This document shows, piece after piece, positions 7,056 to 15,745 of a stretch of DNA of 16,491 bases. The translations under genes were made by a program, and so were the position numbers. Numbering within the stretch: the stretch's first letter is position 1; the number at the start of each line of letters is the position of its first letter. The notes under the pieces are model-generated. The model was not told where the DNA came from, made no database searches, and saw only the letters and a program-made list of their open reading frames with translations. This stretch comes from Chlorobium sp. Its GTDB lineage: Bacteria; Bacteroidota; Chlorobiia; Chlorobiales; Chlorobiaceae. Location: positions 1 through 16,491 of the forward strand of contig JANQGE010000046.1 in the NCBI GenBank assembly GCA_028277485.1, given 5' to 3'.

Positions 7056-10000
7056 ATGCGCTTTCTTTTTTTAACAATGGAAGCCACCAACAACGGTGCG
7101 CTGAAACATGCCACCGCTGCGTTGAACCGCGAATTCGACTGCCCGCTCGATATAACGATCTTCAACCTCGGCCTTCACAAGGGTAAAGAAGTCTGGCAGA
7201 CGCTTGAAAAAGCATTTGCTGAAGCGGACTTCATTTTCGGCTCAATGCTTTTCAGCGAAGAAATTGTCAGGCCTCTTGAAAAGCTGCTTTCGGGAGTGAC
7301 CTGCCCGGTCTGTATCATAACGAGCAACCCCGCTCTTATCCGTCAGACTCGTCTGGGCAAGTTCATCATGTACAAACCGGACGAGGAGAAGAAAAAAAGC
7401 GTTTTCAGAGAATGGGCGTCTCAGCTCAAACCAAAAAACAGCCCGACTGAAAGCCAACGTCAGCTTGCACTTGTGCGCAATATCAGCAAGGTGATGAAGC
7501 ACATCCCCGGAAAAGCCAGAGATATCCATACGTTCATTGCTGCCCACCAGTTCTGGCTTAACGGTTCAGATGAAAACATGGAGCGTTTTCTCTGTCTCCT
7601 GATCGACCGCTACGTTCCCTCTTTTAACGAACGGCTCCCACAGAAAGATCCGATATTTTATCCCGATACGGCACTTTATCACCCCGACGCATCCGAACCT
7701 TTTTACACTGCAGTCCAGTTCAGGAAGTGGCTCGACAGAAAAAAATCCGGGAAAAGCAATGGCATGGTAGCCATACTTGCAATGCGCGCAACGGTGTTGA
7801 GCAAAAACATGCAGCACCTGGAGTGCCTGCTTCGGGCATTGGAATCCAGGGGAGCTGATGCCTGCATCGTTTACAGCGGAGGCCTTGATTTCCGGCCGGC
7901 CCTTTACGGTTTTTTCGGCAATGAAAATGCCGGAAAGCTCCCGCCGGATCTGATCATCAATGCAACCGGTTTTTCCCTGGTGGGAGGACCTGCGGAAAAC
8001 AAGGCTTCCGAAGCAATCACGGCACTTAGGAAAATTGCGGTACCCTATATCAATCTTGTTCCGCTTTCTTTCCAGTCGATACAACATTGGCGGTCGGGCA
8101 ACATCGGACTGACACCGCTGCAAACCGCCCTCAGTGTCGCCATACCTGAGCTGGACGGTTCCATCGAACCGCATGTTTATGCCGGCGCAGAGGAAGAAAG
8201 TGATAAGACTGTCCCTCTTACCAAAGAAATAGAGACAATTGCAGACCGTGCCCTGAAGCATGTAATCTTGAGGAAAAAAATCCCCTCGGCAAAAAAGATC
8301 GCTCTCATTCTTTTTAATTTTCCGCCGAACCTTGGAAATGCCGGCACCGCGGCATATCTCAATGTCTTTGAGAGCCTTTTCAGTCTGCTCGGTGAAATGA
8401 AACATGCAGGTTACAGGGTGACACTACCCGACAGTGTTGAAGCACTCAAAGACGAACTCCTCAATGGAAACCATGATCTGTTTGGAACCGATGGAAACGT
8501 CGCTGACCATCTCCACGTTGAAGAGTACCGTAAAATCTTTCCGCACTATCATGAAATTGAACCATCTTGGGGCGATGCCCCCGGAGAAATACTTACCGAC
8601 GGCAAGCGCTTTCACATTCTTGGTAAAACATTCGGCAATATTTTCATAGGTCAGCAGCCGAGCTTCGGTTACGAACGCGACCCGATGCGTCTTCTCATGG
8701 CAAAAGATGCGACTCCCAACCACGCTTTTGCAGCTTTTTACGCCTGGCTCGAGCATATCTACCAGGCCGATGCCGTTATTCACTTCGGGACACACGGCGC
8801 ACTTGAGTTCATGCCGGGAAAACAGGTTGGACTGGGAACTTCATGCTGGCCGAAACGCCTGATAGGAAGCCTGCCCGATTTCTATTACTACTGCGTCAAC
8901 AATCCAAGTGAGGGCGCTATCGCTAAAAGAAGGGGGTTTGCAACGCTCATAAGCTACCTCCCCCCGCCCCTCGAACATGCAGGACTTTACAAAGGCTTCC
9001 GGCAACTTCGGGCTCTTATAGAGAACTACTATCACAACCATGCGAAGGAAATTCTCGACGAGATCTATACCATGGCAGACTCTGTGGACCTGACTATCGA
9101 CCGAGAACATCTCTCTACCGAACAATACCTTGCAGCCCTGAACAACGAATTGTACAAGGTTGAAGAGCGCATGATCCCTCTCGGTCTTCACATCATCGGT
9201 AAAGATCCGTCGCCCGAAACCTTTGTGGACCACCTGACTTTGCTTGTTGCCCATCCCCTTGCGGAAATGCAGAGCCTGTCATTGCCCGAATATATCTGTA
9301 AGGCCCGGAAGGTGGATTACAGCAGCTTGCTTGAACAGAGCAGCAGCAACCGGGAAGCAAGCCTTTTGTGGCGGCAGATCATGAGCATTACGAGGGAAAC
9401 GATCAGGCATTTCATCGGCAGCCTTCCCGACGGAAAAAGAACACAAAAAGAGCTCCGCAACATCTTTGAAGCAAGTTTTCCGGTAAGAGTCTCGGCGGCC
9501 GAGCGTTACCTGCACAAGGAAGCCTCGGTCAAACCCGTACAGCTCTCCGGGCTATGGGAGGTCTTGCAACGCGTACTCATTGCCATGATCAGCAACCGGG
9601 AAATCCCGGGTATGTTTGAAGCTCTGTCCGGAGGCTACATTGAACCTTCACCGGGCAACAACCTGGTACGAAATCCTGAAATAGTGCCAACAGGCCGGAA
9701 CATACACAGTCTCGACCCATTCAGCATACCGTCGTTATTTGCACAGAAACAGGGGAAAATTTCCGCAGAAGAGCTTCTGGCCTGCTACCGTGAGGAAAGC
9801 GGCTCCCTTCCCGAATCGATAGCGATCGTCCTGTGGGGAACCGACAACCTGAAAAGTGACGGCGAAGGTGTCGCCCAGGCGCTGGCCCTCATCGGTGCCC
9901 GGCCAAAAACTGACGAACTGGGCAAAGTCAGCAATGTCGAGCTCGTCCCTCCCGAAGAACTCGGAAGACCGCGAATCGACGTGATTATCACGGTCAGCGG

Positions 10001-10886
10001 CATATTCCGCGACTTGCTTTCCCATCAGATCAGATTGCTCGACAAGGCTGTGCGGCTTGCCGCGTCGGCAGAAGAGCCGGAAACAGTCAATTACATCCGC
10101 CGGAACGTCTTACGACAGGCGGCCGAGCAGGGCATTTCTCCCGAAGATGCGGCAAATCGTATCTTCTCAAATGCTCCCGGCAGCTATGGAGCAAACGTGA
10201 ATCATCTCGTTGAAAGCAGCAGTTGGGAAAATGATAATGAGCTGTCGGAAACGTTTATAAACCGTAAAAGCTTCTCATTCAGCGCACAGGGAGCATGGGA
10301 AGAATCACCGGAAATATTAACTTCTGCCTTGCGCAACGTTTCGCTGACCTACCAGAATATTGACAGTTATGAAATAGGCATTTCTGATATCGATCACTAT
10401 TATGAGTACCTGGGGGGTATTTCAAAATCGGTGGAAAAGGTCAGCCGTTCAAAGCCGAAAGTCATGGTCGGCGATGTCAACGGTTTCGGAAAAAAGCAGA
10501 AGATCTGCTCCCTTGAAAACATGGTAGCTCTCGAAGCGCGGACAAAACTCCTGAACCCGAAATGGTATGAAGCAATGCTTGAACACGGTTATGAAGGAGT
10601 ACGGGAGATCGAGTCACATCTCTGTAACACCTATGGCTGGAGCGCAACCGCCTCGGCAGTAAAAGACTGGACATACAATCAGTTTAACGAGACCTTCCTG
10701 CAAGACAGGGAAATGTTCGAACGCTTGAGAAGCCTTAATCTTCATGCAACCATGTCGATGACACGGCGCCTCCTTGAAGCAAACTCGAGAGGATTCTGGC
10801 AAGCCGACAATGAAACCATTGAAGAACTGCAGGAGCTGTACACCGAACTTGAAAGTCAGATGGAAGGTGCTCACAGCAACCCATAA
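7056..10886 (+). CDS. bchH: Magnesium chelatase subunit H (canonical paralog)
   Basis: This is the protoporphyrin IX-binding catalytic subunit of Mg-chelatase, catalysing the first committed step of bacteriochlorophyll synthesis together with BchI/BchD. It is 1276 aa. DUF3479 spans roughly residues 1-165 and the CobN/Mg-chelatase domain the remainder. The full signature HFGTHGALEFMPGKQ begins at residue 576, and VNNPSE is at 614-619. Further shared blocks are PTGRN, LGRPRIDV, APGSYG and RTKLLNPKW near the C terminus. It is collinear with the BchS copy upstream, so the two are ancient tandem paralogs. The ATG at 7056 gives the family N terminus (MRFLFLTMEATNNGALKHA). A TTG 20 codons upstream is also open, but it adds residues unlike the family. 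A weak SD-like GAGAAG lies upstream of the ATG. bchM follows after 38 bases, so cotranscription is likely. Confidence 0.94.
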   Translation: MRFLFLTMEATNNGALKHATAALNREFDCPLDITIFNLGLHKGKEVWQTLEKAFAEADFIFGSMLFSEEIVRPLEKLLSGVTCPVCIITSNPALIRQTRLGKFIMYKPDEEKKKSVFREWASQLKPKNSPTESQRQLALVRNISKVMKHIPGKARDIHTFIAAHQFWLNGSDENMERFLCLLIDRYVPSFNERLPQKDPIFYPDTALYHPDASEPFYTAVQFRKWLDRKKSGKSNGMVAILAMRATVLSKNMQHLECLLRALESRGADACIVYSGGLDFRPALYGFFGNENAGKLPPDLIINATGFSLVGGPAENKASEAITALRKIAVPYINLVPLSFQSIQHWRSGNIGLTPLQTALSVAIPELDGSIEPHVYAGAEEESDKTVPLTKEIETIADRALKHVILRKKIPSAKKIALILFNFPPNLGNAGTAAYLNVFESLFSLLGEMKHAGYRVTLPDSVEALKDELLNGNHDLFGTDGNVADHLHVEEYRKIFPHYHEIEPSWGDAPGEILTDGKRFHILGKTFGNIFIGQQPSFGYERDPMRLLMAKDATPNHAFAAFYAWLEHIYQADAVIHFGTHGALEFMPGKQVGLGTSCWPKRLIGSLPDFYYYCVNNPSEGAIAKRRGFATLISYLPPPLEHAGLYKGFRQLRALIENYYHNHAKEILDEIYTMADSVDLTIDREHLSTEQYLAALNNELYKVEERMIPLGLHIIGKDPSPETFVDHLTLLVAHPLAEMQSLSLPEYICKARKVDYSSLLEQSSSNREASLLWRQIMSITRETIRHFIGSLPDGKRTQKELRNIFEASFPVRVSAAERYLHKEASVKPVQLSGLWEVLQRVLIAMISNREIPGMFEALSGGYIEPSPGNNLVRNPEIVPTGRNIHSLDPFSIPSLFAQKQGKISAEELLACYREESGSLPESIAIVLWGTDNLKSDGEGVAQALALIGARPKTDELGKVSNVELVPPEELGRPRIDVIITVSGIFRDLLSHQIRLLDKAVRLAASAEEPETVNYIRRNVLRQAAEQGISPEDAANRIFSNAPGSYGANVNHLVESSSWENDNELSETFINRKSFSFSAQGAWEESPEILTSALRNVSLTYQNIDSYEIGISDIDHYYEYLGGISKSVEKVSRSKPKVMVGDVNGFGKKQKICSLENMVALEARTKLLNPKWYEAMLEHGYEGVREIESHLCNTYGWSATASAVKDWTYNQFNETFLQDREMFERLRSLNLHATMSMTRRLLEANSRGFWQADNETIEELQELYTELESQMEGAHSNP

Positions 10887-10924
10887 CACAAAAGTAATTG
10901 CAACCTCAACCTATACCAAACAGC

Positions 10925-11626
10925 ATGAGCAGTACATCATCATTCAATGCTGAAGAACACCAGAAGATGCTCCGTTCCTACTTCAACGGCCATGGGTTCA
11001 ATCGCTGGTCATCGATTTACGGCAACGAAAAGCTCTCAACTGTTCGCACAACAGTCAGGCAGGGCCATGCCGTTATGATGGACATGGCTTATGCATGGCT
11101 TCAGCAGCTCAACCTGCCTGAAGAATCAGTAATCCTGGACGCAGGTTGCGGCACCGGTCTTTTCAGTATTCGTCTCGCCAAAAACGGTTACAGCGTCAAG
11201 GCTGTCGACATTGCCGCTCAGATGGTCGACAAATCACAAGAAGAAGCTGCCGCAAAGGGCGTGCAGGGCAAGATTGAGTTCGAGGTCAATACGATAGAAT
11301 CAGTCAAAGGAACGTATGATGCGGTCGTTTGTTTCGATGTACTCATCCACTATCCTGCCGAAGGATTCATCGAGGCGTTCCGCAATCTCTCAAGCCTTAC
11401 GAAAGGTCCAGTTATTTTCACGTATGCTCCCTACAACGAGCTTCTGGCTTTCCAACATTGGATCGGAGGTTTTTTCCCGAAAAAAGAGCGGCGAACAACG
11501 ATTCAGATGATCACGGAGGAGAAAATGAACAAGGCTATGGAAACAACCGGAATGGTTGTCAAAAACATGCAGAAAATCAGCTTCGGGTTTTATCACACCA
11601 TGCTGATGCACGCTGAAAAGAAGTAA
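10925..11626 (+). CDS. bchM: Mg-protoporphyrin IX O-methyltransferase
   Basis: The enzyme transfers a methyl group from S-adenosylmethionine to the C13 propionate of Mg-protoporphyrin IX, preparing the substrate for the cyclase. It is 233 aa from the ATG at 10925. The SAM-binding motif I (VILDAGCGTGLFSIRLA) includes D72 to G78. An acidic strand end (VKAVDIAAQMVD) and the VVCFDVLIHYP motif follow. The C-terminal part (FFPKKERRTT to FGFYHTML) matches the BchM C-terminal domain. A TTG nine codons upstream is open but unneeded. Neither start has a clear Shine-Dalgarno, so translation may be coupled to bchH. BchM is known to interact with the H subunit, which fits the bchH-bchM adjacency. Confidence 0.92.
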   Translation: MSSTSSFNAEEHQKMLRSYFNGHGFNRWSSIYGNEKLSTVRTTVRQGHAVMMDMAYAWLQQLNLPEESVILDAGCGTGLFSIRLAKNGYSVKAVDIAAQMVDKSQEEAAAKGVQGKIEFEVNTIESVKGTYDAVVCFDVLIHYPAEGFIEAFRNLSSLTKGPVIFTYAPYNELLAFQHWIGGFFPKKERRTTIQMITEEKMNKAMETTGMVVKNMQKISFGFYHTMLMHAEKK

Positions 11627-11751
11627 TATCGAGCTGAAACGTGTTTACGAGAAATTAATTGAATTGGGCGCTCTCTCCATCTCCGGAACTTAAATGGATC
11701 GTTGGGGGGACTTGTCGGGATGAGCATCGGAAGTGTGGACACAACACGGAG

Positions 11752-11772
11752 ACCGGCCACAAAAAGGCCGGT
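11752..11772 (+). promoter_or_regulatory. GC-rich hairpin in the bchM-bchE gap
   Basis: ACCGGCC and GGCCGGT form a perfect 7-bp stem around an A-rich 7-base loop. No T tract follows, so it is a poor terminator. It lies 46 bases before the bchE start and could be a processing or stability element, or part of a leader. Confidence 0.4.
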
Positions 11773-11802
11773 GTTACTGTGCAGTTTATAACAACACATA
11801 TC

Positions 11803-11811
11803 AGGAGGGTG
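11803..11811 (+). promoter_or_regulatory. Strong Shine-Dalgarno of bchE
   Basis: AGGAGGGTG lies 7 bases before the ATG at 11819. It fixes the bchE start and contrasts with the weak or absent Shine-Dalgarno sequences of bchS, bchH and bchM. Confidence 0.75.
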
Positions 11812-11818
11812 AATAACG

Positions 11819-13459
11819 ATGAAAATTTTAATGGTTCAGCCAAATTATCACTCTGGAGGAGCCGAAATTGCCGGAAACTGGACACCCAGCTGGGTAGCTT
11901 ACATCGGCGGTGCCTTGAAACAAGCAGGCTTTTCGCAAGTTCGTTTTGTTGATGCGATGGCAGAAGACCTTCCGGATGAAACCATCGAGGGAATTATCCG
12001 AAAAAACCAGCCGGACGTGGTCATGACAACCAACATCACACCCTCGATCTTCAAGGCGCAGGATATCATGAAGATCGCTAAAAAGGTCAACCCGAAGACC
12101 AAAACGATCATGGGCGGTATTCATTCAACGTTCATGTATCCCCAGGTTCTCACCGAGGCTACCGAAACCGACTACGTTATCCGCGGGGAAGGAGAAGAGG
12201 TAGCAGTCAATCTCATCAAGGCTATCGATGCTGGAACAGACATGAAAGACCGCGAAAACATTACCGGTATCGCCTACATCAATGATGATGGGAAAGTTCA
12301 TGCGACAGCTGCACACCCTGTCATCGAGGACCTGGACAGCCTGACCCCTGACTGGAGCTTGTATGACTGGGACAAATATATCTACACGCCGCTCAATTGC
12401 CGCCTTGCGGTTCCGAACTTCGCCCGCGGCTGCCCTTTTACCTGTACCTTCTGCTCACAGTGGCAGTTCTGGCGCAGATATCGGGCAAGAAGCCCGAAAT
12501 ACTTCGTTGACGAAATCGAGATTTTGGTGAAGAAATATAATGTTGGCTTCTTCATTCTCGCCGATGAGGAGCCGACAATCAACAAACAGAAATTCGTTTC
12601 GCTGTGTCAGGAGCTTATCGACCGCAAACTCGATGTAACCTGGGGTATCAACACGAGGGTAACCGACATCATGCGCGACGAAGACCTCCTGCCTTTCTAC
12701 CGTAAAGCCGGTCTTGTCCATGTCTCGCTGGGCACGGAAGCCGCAAGCCAGATGAATCTGAACCGTTTCCGTAAAGAAACAACTATCGAAGAGAACAAGT
12801 ATGCCATCAAGCTTCTGCAAAAAAACGGAATCGTTGCCGAAGCGCAGTTCGTTATGGGCCTCGAACACGAAACACCCGAAACCATCGAGGAAACTTACCA
12901 GCTCTGCAAGGACTGGGATCCCGACATGGCCAACTGGACCATCTACACTCCCTGGCCGTTCTCCGATCTTTTCAAGGAGCTTGGAGACAGGGTTGAAGTA
13001 CGAGACTACTCACGCTACAACTTCGTCTCTCCGATTATCAAGCCGGACAATATGGAGCGTGAAGATGTCCTCAAAGGGGTGCTGAAATCTTACGGACGCT
13101 TCTACGCACGCAAATCGTTTTTTAGCTATCCGTGGATTAAGGACCCTTATGTCCGTAAATACATGCTTGGCTGTCTGAAGGCGTTTGCACAGACCACCAT
13201 TACCAAGCGGTTTTACGATATCGACCGCGTTAAAACAAAGAATCGCAAGATCGAAATTGATCTTGGATTTGACAAATCCAGGATTCTTACCCAGGACGAG
13301 GTAAAGAACCTGAAGGAAAAACGGCCCGAAATGATTGCCGATATGAGTTTTGGGCTGAAAGAAGCCGGTTATCAGCGTGAGCATGACGAACACGACTGGG
13401 ATGAGTTCGATGAGAGCACCATCAAGGATCGTACTTCGTCAACAGTCAGAAACTGCTGA
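11819..13459 (+). CDS. bchE: Anaerobic Mg-protoporphyrin IX monomethyl ester oxidative cyclase (radical SAM/B12)
   Basis: The enzyme forms the fifth (E) ring of bacteriochlorophyll without oxygen, converting Mg-protoporphyrin IX monomethyl ester to protochlorophyllide-type product, with oxygen derived from water. It is 546 aa, close to the family length. The N-terminal 140 residues form a B12-binding Rossmann domain (MKILMVQPNYHSGG, MGGIHSTFMYP, VIRGEGEE). The radical-SAM [4Fe-4S] motif is RGCPFTCTFC, with cysteines 205, 209 and 212. ADEEPTINKQKF and QFVMGLEHETPE follow in the TIM-barrel part. The C-terminal tail is charged. It follows bchM on the same strand, completing chelatase-methyltransferase-cyclase order. 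Using BchE rather than the aerobic AcsF is expected for a strict anaerobe. Confidence 0.94.
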   Translation: MKILMVQPNYHSGGAEIAGNWTPSWVAYIGGALKQAGFSQVRFVDAMAEDLPDETIEGIIRKNQPDVVMTTNITPSIFKAQDIMKIAKKVNPKTKTIMGGIHSTFMYPQVLTEATETDYVIRGEGEEVAVNLIKAIDAGTDMKDRENITGIAYINDDGKVHATAAHPVIEDLDSLTPDWSLYDWDKYIYTPLNCRLAVPNFARGCPFTCTFCSQWQFWRRYRARSPKYFVDEIEILVKKYNVGFFILADEEPTINKQKFVSLCQELIDRKLDVTWGINTRVTDIMRDEDLLPFYRKAGLVHVSLGTEAASQMNLNRFRKETTIEENKYAIKLLQKNGIVAEAQFVMGLEHETPETIEETYQLCKDWDPDMANWTIYTPWPFSDLFKELGDRVEVRDYSRYNFVSPIIKPDNMEREDVLKGVLKSYGRFYARKSFFSYPWIKDPYVRKYMLGCLKAFAQTTITKRFYDIDRVKTKNRKIEIDLGFDKSRILTQDEVKNLKEKRPEMIADMSFGLKEAGYQREHDEHDWDEFDESTIKDRTSSTVRNC

Positions 13460-13519
13460 GACATCCGGGCCCTCGCAAATAAAAACATTACCCGTTTTAT
13501 GGATATTGAACGGTTACAG

Positions 13520-13590
13520 TTCGATACCGATTCCGGCCCCGATTTCCGATTAGAGTTCTTTTGGGATGAGCTGTCGGAATCGGTATCGAA
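13520..13590. repeat. 16-bp perfect inverted repeat between convergent bchE and hsp20
   Basis: TTCGATACCGATTCCG (13520-13535) is repeated exactly in inverse at 13575-13590, with 39 bases between the arms. The spacer (13533-13562, partly overlapping the left arm) closely matches a heptad-repeat segment near 16195-16223. It lies between two convergent genes and could act as a bidirectional transcription barrier, although neither side has a T run of the usual kind. It may also be a miniature repeat insertion. Confidence 0.75.
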
Positions 13591-13611
13591 AAATGTTGTG
13601 CGAACCCCCGG

Positions 13612-14028
13612 CTACTTCACATCGATCTCTTTTTTCGCCTTTGCAGCCGGCTCCCTCTTCGGCAGAACGATACGCAGGACACCGTTATCATATTTCGCCT
13701 CGATGTTTTCAGCATCGACGTTCTCGCCTACGGTAAAGCTTCTGCTCATACTGCCGTATGAACGCTCAATCCTGTGATAATCTTTCTTTTTCTCCTCTTC
13801 TTCGTGCGTTCTTTCTGAACTGATGGTGAGAATATCTTGATCCATGCTAATCTTGACATCCTCTTTTTTCATTCCGGGCATGTCAGCATCAATATAAATT
13901 GCCTCCTCATCCTCACTCACATCAACCCTGAATGACGGTGCCATGGAAGAAAAAAACGGGGTCATTGTTTCACTGAAGACATTTTCAAACATTTTCAGAG
14001 GATCACGACCGTACAACTTGATAGCCAT
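13612..14028 (-). CDS. Small heat-shock protein, Hsp20/alpha-crystallin family
   Basis: This is an ATP-independent holdase chaperone that binds unfolding proteins in the cytoplasm. It is 138 aa, typical of the family. A short N-terminal arm (DPLKMFENVF) is followed by the alpha-crystallin domain at about residues 32-125 (FRVDVSEDEEAIYIDADMPG, then the RSYGSMSRSFTV strand). The domain ends in the hallmark NGVLRIVLPK (115-124). A C-terminal I-x-V motif (IDV, 135-137) fits the oligomer-forming tail. The start is secured by a good Shine-Dalgarno (GGAGG, complement of 14035-14039). It converges on bchE and has no evident link to pigment synthesis. Confidence 0.94.
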   Translation of the reverse strand: MAIKLYGRDPLKMFENVFSETMTPFFSSMAPSFRVDVSEDEEAIYIDADMPGMKKEDVKISMDQDILTISSERTHEEEEKKKDYHRIERSYGSMSRSFTVGENVDAENIEAKYDNGVLRIVLPKREPAAKAKKEIDVK

Positions 14029-14034
14029 ATCTTA

Positions 14035-14039
14035 CCTCC
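14035..14039 (-). promoter_or_regulatory. Shine-Dalgarno of the hsp20 gene
   Basis: GGAGG on the minus strand, 6 bases before the ATG, in the context GGAGGTAAGATATG. It decides the start codon. Confidence 0.75.
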
Positions 14040-14245
14040 ATTGTTGTGCCTTTAAAAATGATCCTTCACTCCCCGTGACCGGAAAACCTCATTCTTCAAG
14101 ACACGCATTTGTTAAAAGGTTGAAGCAGGATACTACATTAAAAAATCAGCGGTAAGCCGCACACATAAAACTTTAAACAAAGCGGCATGAGGAAAAATTC
14201 CTGTTTTTTTCAACCGGCCACTGCTGTATTCCTGGTATTCATTTG

Positions 14246-14734
14246 TCAGACCACTCTGCCAAGGGCGGCAATCTTCTGCTTGATCGCCCCGAGATGATAA
14301 GCAATGTGCGCGATGGCACCGATGGCAACTCCCACCGATTGAGCTTGCGACACCGCATGCGACTCGATCGTGCGGCGTAGTTCGCGGTACGCGTCGCGGA
14401 GTTCTTGCTGCATCTGCGCCCACATGGCTTCATCGAGTTCCGGAACCCGCCAGCTTTGCTGCCAGCGTTCCAGGCCAGGCGGATTCAGATCACCCCGCAT
14501 GAATGCAGAGGAAGCCTCCATCGCAAAGATGACATGACTCACTTGTGCCGCAATGGAAGTACCGCTGACAGCTTGCCCGGCCTCGGTGGCACTTAGTTTA
14601 GCCAGCACGCCGAAGTAGCCGGCATCGGGCGAGGAGTCGGTGAAGTAGCTCCATGGCTTTGGCGGGTGCTCCAAAGCCTCGTCCAAGATTGCCGTTAGCT
14701 GTTCTACCAGTTCGTGGAACGATAAGTCAGTCAT
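14246..14734 (-). CDS. DinB-like four-helix-bundle protein
   Basis: This 162-aa, mostly helical protein resembles the DinB/YfiT-like metal-binding superfamily. Members are four-helix bundles with a three-histidine metal site; some are thiol-dependent transferases and many are of unknown function. The candidate ligands are H67 (AAQVSHVIFAME), H143 and H147 (IAHIAYHLGAIKQK), in the usual spacing. No signal peptide or membrane segment is seen. Specific activity cannot be assigned. The gene is preceded by only weak purine sequence, and the neighbouring DNA (14763-14847) looks like the end of an interspersed repeat. It appears somewhat richer in GC than its neighbours, so acquisition by transfer is possible but not shown. 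Confidence 0.7.
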   Translation of the reverse strand: MTDLSFHELVEQLTAILDEALEHPPKPWSYFTDSSPDAGYFGVLAKLSATEAGQAVSGTSIAAQVSHVIFAMEASSAFMRGDLNPPGLERWQQSWRVPELDEAMWAQMQQELRDAYRELRRTIESHAVSQAQSVGVAIGAIAHIAYHLGAIKQKIAALGRVV

Positions 14735-14762
14735 GATGATGTTCTGTCGGTCTAATCGTTTA

Positions 14763-14847
14763 GGGCACCTCTATTTATTCCGCGATTCAATTGCATCGTT
14801 GATCGGATAGAAAAGGGTTGCTGCGCACCTTGATTACTTCGTTGGGC
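14763..14847 (-). repeat. Putative end of a GGGCACCTC-bounded interspersed repeat (MITE or IS remnant)
   Basis: Read on the minus strand, the segment starts with CCCAACGAAGTAATC and ends with GAATAAATAGAGGTGCCC. The same two landmarks occur at the window end in opposite orientation: GGGCACCTC at 16380-16388 and CCAACGAAGTAA at 16478-16489. This suggests one repeat family with terminal inverted repeats GGGCACCTC/GAGGTGCCC, of which this is the right-hand part. No transposase is present. The repeat overlaps the stop codon of the DUF4438 gene. Confidence 0.5.
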
Positions 14848-15745
14848 GGATAGGCGAGGCGTTCAAAACGGTACCTATCCCCAGAATGTCCGCTATATTC
14901 GCCGCCGGATCGATCAGGGGCTTAATCAAAGGGCCGGCACAGGTCATGACCGTCGTCACACCCGGCCCATGGCCGGCAACCAGACAATCGCTGTGCACCA
15001 CGACGCCGATGGAGACCGCACCCTGCCGGTATGCTCTGCCGTAACGGTTATCATGATCCATCAGGGCAACGAAATCCCCGAACCGCATCTTGTCGAGACC
15101 GTACTTCCCGACAGTCTCCTGGTCGCTTGTCATGACATCGTAATCGCCCTTTGCAACATGCGAGGCACCTATGCCGGAACCCATACAGGCCGCCGGAACA
15201 ACAGTGGTAACCGGAACCTTAAGGATATTTTTGCCTGCTTTCATGATCTTCATCTTCCCGAGCAGTTCGGGAGAAAGGTTGAAAAGTACAATATCAGGAT
15301 AATCAAGGAGCTTCAGCCCCTGGCCTTTTGCATGAACCATGACAGTATCACTGTAGGTAAGTTTTTCCTTGACCTCCCGCGAAAAATCGACAATCACATG
15401 TTCCGACCCGCCGTGATGACCCAGCACAACCCCTTTTTCTCCTTTGGCCTCACCGGAAATAACCGTTACGGTATTTCCTGCACATGAATAGATCTGCAGG
15501 GCATTATTAGGATGATCAAACGGCTTGTGTGTATCGGCGGTACAGCTTACCCCGGGCTCGACATGATCCCCTGCCCAGCCAAAAGCACTGTCACCTGCCT
15601 GAACATTCAAGGTAATGCCTCCTATCGAAGGCAGCAGAAAAGGCTCTCCGTGGTGATCGACACTCCAGCTCCCCCTTGTTTTCGGTGGCCCCGGCTGGCA
15701 CTGCAGTAAAAATTCTACAAGATTTTTTTCATTTGTTTTCAGCAT
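14834..15745 (-). CDS. DUF4438-type protein of unknown function
   Basis: This 303-aa soluble protein resembles DUF4438 proteins, known from Thermotoga and other anaerobes and without an established function. Its features are NLQ-like glycine-rich strands (LLPSIGGITLNVQAGDSAF) and a KOW-like loop at about 92-113 (TVTVISGEAKGEKGVV). A conserved-looking block at 190-208 (SGIGASHVAKGDYDVMTSD) is followed by LMDHDNRYGR (228-237) and GVVVHSDCLVAGHGPGVTTV (247-266). No signal peptide or membrane helix is seen. The last codons and stop (PTK-stop) fall within the 12-base motif shared with a repeat at the window end, so the C terminus may have been altered. The start ATG has only a weak upstream purine stretch. 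Confidence 0.72.
   Translation of the reverse strand: MLKTNEKNLVEFLLQCQPGPPKTRGSWSVDHHGEPFLLPSIGGITLNVQAGDSAFGWAGDHVEPGVSCTADTHKPFDHPNNALQIYSCAGNTVTVISGEAKGEKGVVLGHHGGSEHVIVDFSREVKEKLTYSDTVMVHAKGQGLKLLDYPDIVLFNLSPELLGKMKIMKAGKNILKVPVTTVVPAACMGSGIGASHVAKGDYDVMTSDQETVGKYGLDKMRFGDFVALMDHDNRYGRAYRQGAVSIGVVVHSDCLVAGHGPGVTTVMTCAGPLIKPLIDPAANIADILGIGTVLNASPIRPTK

Noticed and set aside
7566..8405. Long antisense open frame inside bchH
   Set aside because: Same reasoning: the sense strand encodes a conserved CobN/Mg-chelatase domain and the antisense product resembles nothing.
14190..14210. Small hairpin plus T run (AGGAA/TTCCT then GTTTTTTT) on the plus strand
   Set aside because: It would terminate plus-strand transcription, but both flanking genes are on the minus strand, and the stem is only 5 bp.
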